NCBI GenBank assembly: GCA_944385645.1
Contig: CALWYA010000078.1
Coordinates: 1-7,056 of the forward strand
From: an uncultured Oscillospiraceae bacterium
GTDB lineage: Bacteria > Bacillota > Clostridia > Oscillospirales > Oscillospiraceae
DNA length: 7,056 nucleotides
Direction: 5' to 3'
Part shown: in pieces, positions 1 to 4,674 of the stretch
How positions within the stretch are numbered: the first letter of the stretch is position 1
How the letters are laid out: the number at the start of each line of letters is the position of its first letter
Position numbers and translations under genes: made by a program
Notes under the pieces: model-generated
Database searches by the model: none
What the model saw: the letters and a program-made list of their open reading frames with translations, nothing else
What the model was told of the DNA's origin: nothing

Positions 1-217
1 TGTCTTCCTCCCCTTCAACCTGGCCAAGGGCGGCATGAACATGGCCGCCACCCTGCTGATCTATCCCCCGGTGGTGGCCGCCCTGCGCCGGGCCGGGGTG
101 GTGCCCCCCTCCCAGAGCGCCCAGGGCAAGAAGTTCAGCGCCGGCTTCCTGCTGTTCTCCCTGGCCCTACTGGTCACCTTCGTCCTCTTCGCCCTGGTGC
201 TGGCCGGGGTAATCTGA
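1..217 (+). CDS. ECF transporter S component, C-terminal fragment (RibU-like)
   Basis: Only the last 71 codons are inside the window; the reading frame is open from base 2 and ends at TGA 215-217. It reads VFLPFNLAKGGMN, then a hydrophobic stretch (AATLLIYPPVVAAL), a short basic/polar loop, and a final membrane helix of about 22 residues ending LVLAGVI. The P-F-N-x-x-K-G segment followed by a short helix is what I associate with the C-terminal end of RibU-type (riboflavin) S components of ECF transporters. S components are the substrate-binding membrane subunits that dock on a shared EcfA/EcfA'/EcfT energising module. The substrate cannot be decided from this fragment, and another small integral membrane protein is possible. 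An ATG at 35 begins an apparent 60-residue ORF, but coding continues upstream of it. Transcription ends at the hairpin immediately downstream. Confidence 0.6.
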   Translation, partial: VFLPFNLAKGGMNMAATLLIYPPVVAALRRAGVVPPSQSAQGKKFSAGFLLFSLALLVTFVLFALVLAGVI

Positions 218-237
218 GCCAACTCTCCCATCGAATC

Positions 238-275
238 AAACCGCGCACCCGCTTTTCAGCGGGTGCGCGGTTTTT
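238..275. terminator. Rho-independent terminator, possibly bidirectional
   Basis: A perfect 12-bp stem pairs 241-252 (CCGCGCACCCGC) with 259-270 across a TTTTCA loop. It is followed by TTTTT at 271-275 and preceded by AAA at 238-240, so the stem can extend by three A-T pairs. It ends the plus-strand gene (stop at 217). The last T of the run is also the first base of the convergent regulator's stop codon complement. In the minus direction the T-run is only three bases, so termination there should be weaker. Confidence 0.9.
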
Positions 276-1663
276 CACTCCAGCCAGCCGGCCAGCTGTT
301 CCAGCCCCCAGGGCAGCCGCTCCAAATCAATGCCCGGATAGTGGAGCACCAGGGTGTGGGGGGCCGCCCGGCCGGGCAGGCGCTGAAAGTCCGTCAGGAA
401 GGACAGGGCGATCCCCGCCTCCTCCGCCTGGGCGGCCAGCTCCTCGTCCGGCCGACGGGTGTCCAGCTCCAGCAGCAGATGCAGCCCCGCCTGCGCCCCG
501 GCAATCCGGCACCGACCGGCCAGAGGACTGCTCCGGACAGCGGCGATCACCCGGTCCCGGCGGTTCCGGTAAACGACCCGCATCCGGTTCAGGTGGGCGT
601 CGAAATACCCCTCCTCCAGAAAGAGGGCCAGGGTGTGCTGCTCGATGGCGGGCACCGTGGAGGAGTAGAAACCCAGCCGCTCCCGATACCGCGCCAGCAG
701 CGTTTCGGGCAGCACCAGATAGCTGACCCGCAGAGAGGGGGCCAGCGTCCGGGAGAAGGTGTTCACATAGAGGACCCGCCCCGCCCGGTCGATGCTCTGC
801 AAGGTTGGAATAGGGCGGCCTGTAAAGCGGAACTCACTGTCATAGTCGTCCTCGATCACATACCGCTCGCCCCCCATGGCCCACCGGAGGGTCCCCTGCC
901 GCCTGGCAATGGGGGTGACCGCCCCCGTGGGAAACTGGTGGTTGGGGGACAGATGGGCCACCTGGAGCCCGTCCGCCGCCGCCAGCGCCTCCGGAGGCAC
1001 CCCCTGCCCGTCCACCGGCAGGGAGAGGCAGCGGGCCCCGTTGAGGGAGTAGACCCGCTGGGCCTTGGAGTAGCCCGGGTCCTCCAGGCCGTAGACCAGA
1101 TCCCGGCCCAGGAGCTGGACGATCAGGTTATACAGGTACTCCGTCCCGGCCCCCACCACGATGCGCTCCGGGTCCACCGACATCCCCCGGAAGCGGTACA
1201 GGTGCCGGGCCAGGGCCTGGCGCAGGGCGGGAGCCCCGCTGTGGGGGACGGCCCGCAGCAGCTCCTCCCCCCGCTCGGACAGCACCCGGCGGGTCAGCCT
1301 GGCCCACACAGAGAAGGGGAAGCCCTCGGCGCCGCCGCCGCTCCCCCGCAGGTCCAGCCGCCAGCGGAGGGGGACCTCCCCCTGGGGGACGGGCTCCGGC
1401 GGGGGCGGCTCCGCACTGTGCTCCACCGGGCAGACATAGTACCCCCGCTTTTCCCGGGAAAGGAGGTAGCCCTCCGCCAGCAGCTGGGCATAGGCGTTCT
1501 CCACCGTCACCACCGCTGTCCCCAGGTGGGCGGCCAGAGCCCGCTTGGAGGGGAGCTTCTCCCCCGCCGCCAGCCGCCCGGCCAGGATGTCCTCCTTGAT
1601 GCGGCGGTACAGGTAGTCATAGCGGGCCAGTTTCCCCCGCTGCTCCAGATCGTATGTCAGCAT
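275..1663 (-). CDS. MocR-family transcriptional regulator (GntR wHTH + aminotransferase-like domain)
   Basis: A 462-residue protein of normal MocR/PdxR/GabR size. Residues ~10-76 form a GntR-type winged helix (YDYLYRRIKEDILAGRL, LPSKRALAAHLG, TVENAYAQLLAEGYL). A Pro/Gly-rich linker follows at ~78-112, then a fold-type I aminotransferase-like domain to the end (GAGTEYLYNL ~171, EDPGYSK ~194, SPNHQFPTG ~239, EDDYDSEFRF ~271, NTFSRTLAPSLR ~301). The family usually binds PLP as an effector or cofactor. Here the position normally occupied by the Schiff-base lysine (FSK-T-L-A-P) is Arg305, codon CGG. An ATG 12 bases upstream (1675) is in frame, but GGAGGGG at 1673-1667 overlaps it and is well placed for the ATG at 1663, giving MLTYDL, so I chose the latter. 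The gene is divergent from an ECF S component, which suggests it controls that vitamin transporter. PdxR-like function is inference. Confidence 0.93.
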   Translation of the reverse strand: MLTYDLEQRGKLARYDYLYRRIKEDILAGRLAAGEKLPSKRALAAHLGTAVVTVENAYAQLLAEGYLLSREKRGYYVCPVEHSAEPPPPEPVPQGEVPLRWRLDLRGSGGGAEGFPFSVWARLTRRVLSERGEELLRAVPHSGAPALRQALARHLYRFRGMSVDPERIVVGAGTEYLYNLIVQLLGRDLVYGLEDPGYSKAQRVYSLNGARCLSLPVDGQGVPPEALAAADGLQVAHLSPNHQFPTGAVTPIARRQGTLRWAMGGERYVIEDDYDSEFRFTGRPIPTLQSIDRAGRVLYVNTFSRTLAPSLRVSYLVLPETLLARYRERLGFYSSTVPAIEQHTLALFLEEGYFDAHLNRMRVVYRNRRDRVIAAVRSSPLAGRCRIAGAQAGLHLLLELDTRRPDEELAAQAEEAGIALSFLTDFQRLPGRAAPHTLVLHYPGIDLERLPWGLEQLAGWLE

Positions 1664-1666
1664 GGT

Positions 1667-1673
1667 CCCCTCC
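1667..1673 (-). promoter_or_regulatory. Ribosome binding site deciding the MocR start
   Basis: On the minus strand GGAGGGG is followed three bases later by the ATG at 1663, leaving about five bases after the GGAGG core. The same GGAGGGG lies inside the codons that would follow an alternative ATG at 1675, which itself has no Shine-Dalgarno sequence upstream. Confidence 0.7.
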
Positions 1674-1750
1674 ATCTGATTCTATAAAAAAGTCTTGATT
1701 TGGCTCTTTCCTTCCGGCCAGTTTTCATTAAACTACAACACAGCACAAAA

Positions 1751-1773
1751 GGCAAGGGAAATTTCCCCCTGCC
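1751..1773. promoter_or_regulatory. Near-palindrome upstream of the S-component gene, candidate operator or leader hairpin
   Basis: A perfect 12-bp palindrome GGGAAATTTCCC (1756-1767) is flanked by GGCA (1751-1754) and TGCC (1770-1773), giving a 23-bp element symmetric apart from one spare base on the left and two on the right. It ends two bases before the Shine-Dalgarno sequence. As DNA it could be an operator; as RNA it could fold beside the ribosome binding site. MocR proteins are often reported on direct rather than inverted repeats, so ownership by the neighbouring regulator is uncertain. Confidence 0.4.
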
Positions 1774-1791
1774 GAAAGGAGAGATCCCCTT

Positions 1792-2310
1792 ATGTCCGAT
1801 CAAAAGCTCCGCAGGCTGGTCCTGTCCGCCCTGTTCGCCGCCCTGTGCACCATCATGACTCTGGTGATCCAGGTCCCCTCCCCGGTACAGGGCTACGTCA
1901 ACCTGGGGGACTGCGCCGTCCTGCTGTCCGCCTGGGCGCTGGGTCCCCTGTACGGCGGTGCGGCTGCCGGAACGGGCTCCATGCTGGCCGATCTGCTGTC
2001 CGGCTACCCCCACTACGCCCCCGGCACCTTCGTCATCAAGCTGTTCATGGCCGCGGCGGCCGGTCTCCTCTTCCGGGCGCTTCGCCGGGAGGGCCGGGTC
2101 CGGCTCCTGCCGGCCCAGCTGGTCAGCGGCGCCCTGGCCGAGGCCCTCATGGTGGCCGGCTACTTCGGCTACGCCTGCCTATGGCTGGGCAAGGGGCTGG
2201 CCGCTGCCGCCTCCGTGCCGGGCAACGTCGTCCAGGGCTGCTTCGGCCTGGCCGCCGCCGTCGCCGTCTACGCCCTGCTGGACCGGAGCCACGCTCTGGC
2301 CCGGATCTGA
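1792..2310 (+). CDS. ECF transporter S component, vitamin substrate unassigned (pyridoxine-type candidate)
   Basis: A 172-residue, strongly hydrophobic protein with the size and layout of an S component. Membrane segments lie at about 8-28, 36-70 (two helices), 78-97, 105-131 and 144-163. Helix 1 carries small-residue spacing (A13-x3-A17) like the AxxxA motif that contacts EcfT. The YVNLGD (35-40) and LADLLSGYP (65-73) segments are characteristic of the S-component family containing HmpT/PdxU-like proteins. Such proteins bind a vitamin or precursor and work with an EcfA/A'/T module, which is not encoded here. The start is supported by AAAGGAG ten bases upstream. Divergent placement from a MocR/PdxR-like regulator makes a vitamin B6 compound the leading guess. 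That is an inference from context; the substrate cannot be read from sequence. Confidence 0.85.
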   Translation: MSDQKLRRLVLSALFAALCTIMTLVIQVPSPVQGYVNLGDCAVLLSAWALGPLYGGAAAGTGSMLADLLSGYPHYAPGTFVIKLFMAAAAGLLFRALRREGRVRLLPAQLVSGALAEALMVAGYFGYACLWLGKGLAAAASVPGNVVQGCFGLAAAVAVYALLDRSHALARI

Positions 2311-2321
2311 AACGACTTTGG

Positions 2322-2360
2322 AAAAAACCGCGCCGCCCGGAGACCCGGGCGGCGCGTTTT
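2322..2360. terminator. Bidirectional Rho-independent terminator
   Basis: A perfect 12-bp stem pairs 2329-2340 (CGCGCCGCCCGG) with 2345-2356 around the four-base loop AGAC. On the plus side it is followed by TTTT (2357-2360). On the minus side one extra base precedes a run of six T (complement of A 2322-2327). It sits 12 bases after the S-component stop and 4 bases beyond the convergent mgtE stop, so it serves both genes. Confidence 0.92.
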
Positions 2361-2363
2361 CCC

Positions 2364-3362
2364 TCACAGAGGCAGCAGCAGGGCGGCGATGCGGAAGTAC
2401 ACCACCAGGGAGATGGCGTCGGAGATAGTGGTGATCAGCGGACTGGCCATAACTGCCGGGTCCAGGCGCAGGGCGCTGGCTGCCAGGGGCAGAAAACATC
2501 CCAGCAGCTTGGAGGCCACCACCGTCACCAGGAGGGTCAGGGTGACCACCAGGGCCACCGAGAGCTCCAGATGTCCCAGAACCGTCAGTCGAATCAGGTT
2601 CACTCCCGCCAGGGTCACCCCGCACAGCAGCCCCACCCGCAGCTCCTTCCAGGCCACCCGCCACCAGTCCCCAAAGCCGATCTCCCCAAGGGAGAGCCCC
2701 CGGATCACTGTGACCGAGGACTGGCTTCCGCAGTTGCCCCCGGTGTCCATGAGCATGGGGATAAAGGCGGTGAGGGCCACCTGGGCGGCCAGGGCGGCCT
2801 CATAGTGGGTAATGATGGCCCCGGTAAAGGCGGCGGACACCATCAAAAGCAGCAGCCAGAGCACCCGGCTGCGGTACAGATCCCAGACCCGGGTCTGGAG
2901 GTAGAGCCGCTCTGAGGGCCGGATGGCCGCCATCCGCTCCATGTCCTCGGTGGCCTCCTCCCGGAGCACCTCCAAAACCCCGCCGGCGGTCACGGTCCCC
3001 ACCAGCCGGCCCTCTCCGTCCACCACCGGCAGCTCCACGCAGCCGGTCCGGTCCATGAGGGCCGCCGCCCGCTCCCGGTCGTCCTCCGGGCGGAGCAGGG
3101 CAGGCGGCGGGGACATCACCTGGTCCAGCCGCCGGTGGTCGGGGGCCATCACCAGCTCCCGCAGGGTGAACGACCCCAGCAGCCGCCCGCCCTCGTCCGC
3201 CACATAGCAGTTGGCCATGAAGTCCCGGGGGACCCCCACCTGGCGCAGCCTGGCCAGGGCCTCCCTGGCCCGCATCAGGGGGGAGAGGATCAGCGGGTCC
3301 CGGACCATGACGGTCTCCACCGTCTCCAGGGCGCCGCTCTCAAATGGAATGAACTTCTTCAT
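2364..3362 (-). CDS. mgtE: MgtE-type magnesium channel/transporter lacking the N-terminal domain
   Basis: A 332-residue MgtE relative that moves Mg2+ across the cytoplasmic membrane. Two CBS domains occupy ~17-75 (VMVRDPLILS to FTLRELV) and ~80-135 (QVMSPPPALL to VTAGGVLEVL). An acidic connecting (plug) helix follows at ~136-160, then five membrane helices at about 166-188, 192-222, 240-262, 266-296 and 304-332. Family marks include IPMLMDTGGNCGSQS at ~201-215 and the TM5 aspartate D315 in TTISDAISLVVYF, the pore Mg2+ site in studied homologues. Full MgtE proteins are about 450 residues because an N domain of roughly 120-130 residues precedes the CBS pair. Here the protein begins directly at CBS1, and the preceding DNA does not encode that domain. 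The start is secure: AAGGAGG at 3377-3371, eight bases before ATG. An M-box riboswitch lies upstream, which independently supports a Mg2+ role. Confidence 0.93.
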   Translation of the reverse strand: MKKFIPFESGALETVETVMVRDPLILSPLMRAREALARLRQVGVPRDFMANCYVADEGGRLLGSFTLRELVMAPDHRRLDQVMSPPPALLRPEDDRERAAALMDRTGCVELPVVDGEGRLVGTVTAGGVLEVLREEATEDMERMAAIRPSERLYLQTRVWDLYRSRVLWLLLLMVSAAFTGAIITHYEAALAAQVALTAFIPMLMDTGGNCGSQSSVTVIRGLSLGEIGFGDWWRVAWKELRVGLLCGVTLAGVNLIRLTVLGHLELSVALVVTLTLLVTVVASKLLGCFLPLAASALRLDPAVMASPLITTISDAISLVVYFRIAALLLPL

Positions 3363-3434
3363 GGAAAATCCCTCCTTGTCGTCGAATTTGGCACTGGCCA
3401 GTTCGTGACAGGGAGGTCCGGCACGCTCCGCCGG

Positions 3435-3509
3435 TCAGTCCGGCGCCCGCCCCAGGGCACCGGCACCCCTCCGGCCTGAACTGTCGGGACCTCGACTGCC
3501 GTTGTCCAT
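3435..3509 (-). CDS. Possible 24-codon upstream ORF in the mgtE leader
   Basis: An ATG at 3509, with GAGGTG eight bases upstream, opens a 24-codon frame rich in Gly, Arg, Ser and Ala (begins MDNGSRGPDSSG), ending at TGA 3437-3435. It is in the same frame as mgtE, and no further stop lies between that TGA and the mgtE ATG at 3362. It lies after the riboswitch hairpin, so it would be on the same transcript only when the riboswitch permits. The peptide resembles nothing I recognise and the codons are low-complexity GC-rich, so it may be non-coding leader. Its interest is possible translational control of mgtE. Confidence 0.25.
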   Translation of the reverse strand: MDNGSRGPDSSGRRGAGALGRAPD

Positions 3510-3540
3510 AGGGTGTTCACCTCGCTTATTTCTATATTTC

Positions 3541-3592
3541 CGCACAGAGAAAGGCGCCCCTGCCGCGACGGCGGCAGGGGCGCCTCTGCGCC
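3541..3592 (-). terminator. Long GC hairpin after the M-box: probable expression platform/terminator
   Basis: On the minus strand 3585-3571 pairs perfectly over 15 bp with 3566-3552 around the loop CGTC. After the stem come TTT and CTCT, a short interrupted T-tract. Bases 3591-3586 can also pair with 3547-3542 (one wobble), extending the stem past a four-base bulge that includes most of that tract. A stable hairpin directly downstream of an M-box is where the regulatory terminator is expected. The poor T-tract makes efficient intrinsic termination less certain than at the other terminators in this window. Confidence 0.65.
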
Positions 3593-3605
3593 TCCTAATC
3601 AACCA

Positions 3606-3759
3606 TGCCACCGTCCAAGCTTCAGCCTCGCAGGGCGGTGCAATCGCGTTAAGTCCTGCCTTGGATTCGACAGGACCTGTTCAACCAGCGGAGGATGTCT
3701 CCATCCCTTTGCGGCAGCGACCCATATCCCTGCGGTAGCCTTACCTACCGGATCACGGT
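3606..3759 (-). promoter_or_regulatory. M-box (ykoK leader) Mg2+ riboswitch controlling mgtE
   Basis: Read on the minus strand, the leader carries the M-box landmarks in order. These are CGGTAGGTAAGGCTACCG (3750-3733; family core TAGGTGAGGCTCC), ATATGG, CGCTGCCGCAAAG (3719-3707), a small hairpin GGATGGAGACATCC (3706-3693), GGTTGAACAGG (compare GGGTCAACAG), a GTCCTG/CAGGAC stem, and GGCTGAAGCTTGGACGG near the 3' side (compare GCTAAAGCTCTACGA). A possible P1 pairs ACCGT (3759-3755) with ACGGT (3614-3610), and CACCG near 3640 with CGGTG near 3612 is an alternative. M-box RNAs fold on Mg2+ binding and usually turn mgtE or mgtA expression off. A near-consensus promoter sits just upstream and mgtE is downstream, so location and orientation agree. 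The exact ends are estimates. Confidence 0.85.
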
Positions 3760-3762
3760 CTC

Positions 3763-3792
3763 ATCATAGCCCAAACGTGGTCCGGCTGTCAA
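3763..3792 (-). promoter_or_regulatory. Sigma-A-type promoter of the mgtE transcript
   Basis: On the minus strand a perfect -35 TTGACA (3792-3787) is separated by 18 bases from a -10 TATGAT (3768-3763; five of six consensus positions). Initiation is expected around 3759-3755, right at the 5' edge of the M-box. The -35 lies inside an inverted repeat, GTCCGG (3798-3793) and CCGGAC (3785-3780). The promoter begins about 40 bases after the stop of the upstream creatininase-family gene. Confidence 0.88.
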
Positions 3793-3832
3793 CCGGACGG
3801 AGGAAAACTTTTTGTGAACAGTGATTCCCGGT

Positions 3833-4618
3833 TCATTCAGCCGACGGGTGGGCCGCGTGCCAGGCCTCCAGCTTCTCCCGGATGGCCTTCTCCTGGCGCG
3901 CCTGATAGATCTCAAAATAGCGTCTTCCCTTCTCCGCGCTGGCGCGGGTGGGATCGCCGATCACCCCGATCTCGCTGATGGACTGGACGCCGTCCCGGAA
4001 AAACCGCTCCAGCAGCTCCCCGGCCAGAGCGCCCACATAGCCCTTTTGCAGCCGGTCCCGTCTGACGTAGTCCTCGTCGAGCATCATCATGAGAGAGGTC
4101 TCCCAGTCACAGGCGTGGCCGCCGCAGGTCCCCTCCGGCTGCCCCTCTCTCCGGTCCATCTCGATCAGCAGATTGTCCAGCTCATCCAGGCTGACGCCGG
4201 TGACGATGCAGGTCTGGGGGTAGTTCTCCCCCTGCTCCCGGGCAACCTCCTCCAGCGCCCCGAAGTTTCCGCCGTGGGAGGAGGACAGGATGATAGTTCG
4301 GAATCCGTGGCGGACATAGGCCGCGATGTAGTCCTCCACGATCCCCCGAAAGACCTCCGGCCGCAGGGTCAGGCTCCCCGGAAAGCACATGTGGTGCCTG
4401 GACAGGCCCGGCCGAATCACCGGGGCCACCAGCGTGTTGTTCAGCCGCCTGGCCAGATCTTCCGCCTCGGCATATCCGATGGCCGTGTCGGTGAACTCGG
4501 GCAGGGCGGGCCCGTGCTGTTCCACCGAGGCCGCGAAAATGAGCACGGAATCATAGCCGCCCTCCATGGCCCCTTCGATCTCCTTCCAGGTCATCCGTTC
4601 CATCAGCAGTGTATCCAT
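3833..4618 (-). CDS. Creatininase-family metal-dependent amidohydrolase
   Basis: A 261-residue protein of the creatininase superfamily, usual length about 240-270. Motifs in order are ASVEQHGPALPEFTD (30-44), SSSHGGNFGALEEV (112-125) and GHACDWETS (167-175). Likely dinuclear metal ligands are E33, H35, D44, H115 and E173. The family hydrolyses amide or cyclic amide bonds and includes creatininase, the FAPy deformylase ArfB and the mycofactocin peptidase MftE. The GHGGN segment is the generic family form, so creatinine is not the assumed substrate. No signal peptide is seen; the protein is probably cytoplasmic. The frame could extend to a TTG at 4678 overlapping the previous stop, but AAGGAGGG seven bases before the ATG at 4618 fixes the start there. 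It lies 56 bases after a cyclodeaminase-family gene and is probably co-transcribed; a small hairpin (4640-4664) lies in that gap. The specific substrate is unknown. Confidence 0.88.
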   Translation of the reverse strand: MDTLLMERMTWKEIEGAMEGGYDSVLIFAASVEQHGPALPEFTDTAIGYAEAEDLARRLNNTLVAPVIRPGLSRHHMCFPGSLTLRPEVFRGIVEDYIAAYVRHGFRTIILSSSHGGNFGALEEVAREQGENYPQTCIVTGVSLDELDNLLIEMDRREGQPEGTCGGHACDWETSLMMMLDEDYVRRDRLQKGYVGALAGELLERFFRDGVQSISEIGVIGDPTRASAEKGRRYFEIYQARQEKAIREKLEAWHAAHPSAE

Positions 4619-4624
4619 CGTATT

Positions 4625-4632
4625 CCCTCCTT
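4625..4632 (-). promoter_or_regulatory. Ribosome binding site deciding the creatininase-family start
   Basis: AAGGAGGG on the minus strand (4632-4625) is a near-perfect Shine-Dalgarno sequence ending six bases before the ATG at 4618. The upstream in-frame TTG (4678) has no comparable site, and the 20 residues it would add lack family similarity, so the shorter protein is preferred. Confidence 0.85.
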
Positions 4633-4674
4633 GCAGTGTGGCGCCGCCCCTCCATGGGTGCGCCGTCTGTTTTG

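Larger units (their letters stand above)
1664..1791. promoter_or_regulatory. Divergent control region between MocR gene and S-component gene
   Basis: This 128-bp gap is visibly more A+T-rich than its surroundings and must hold both promoters. For the regulator, TATAGA on the minus strand at 1686-1681 is a possible -10 element, without a convincing -35. For the S component, TAAACT at 1729-1734 is a weak -10 candidate. A loose inverted repeat TGGC (1701-1704) / GCCA (1717-1720) lies between them, and a clearer near-palindrome lies at 1751-1773. The S-component ribosome binding site AAAGGAG is at 1775-1781, ten bases before its ATG. Individual promoter calls are weak; the region's regulatory role is inferred from the divergent layout. 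Confidence 0.55.
3363..3832 (-). other. 470-bp mgtE upstream region without a confident gene
   Basis: From the promoter side this gap holds the mgtE promoter, the M-box, the long GC hairpin and then about 180 nt of further leader to the mgtE ATG. That last part contains the small candidate ORF, several GC-rich inverted repeats and the mgtE ribosome binding site AAGGAGG (3377-3371). The 30-40 bases between the creatininase-family stop (3833) and the -35 show no convincing terminator, so read-through into the leader is possible. Plus-strand open frames here are chance frames with no ribosome binding site or recognisable protein. Confidence 0.8.

Noticed and set aside
263..1687. 474-codon plus-strand open frame opposite the MocR gene
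   Set aside because: Pro/Gly/Gln-rich antisense product with no recognisable domain. It is a by-product of G/C-biased third positions; the minus-strand frame has clear family motifs.
1695..2915. 406-codon plus-strand open frame crossing the S component, terminator and mgtE
   Set aside because: It reads through a strong terminator and two convergent genes, has low-complexity composition and lacks a ribosome binding site.
3363..3540. Missing MgtE N-terminal domain hidden upstream by a frameshift or readthrough of the TGA
   Set aside because: No frame here gives an MgtE_N-like helical sequence; the translated region is short and low-complexity, and only about 180 nt lie before the riboswitch hairpin.
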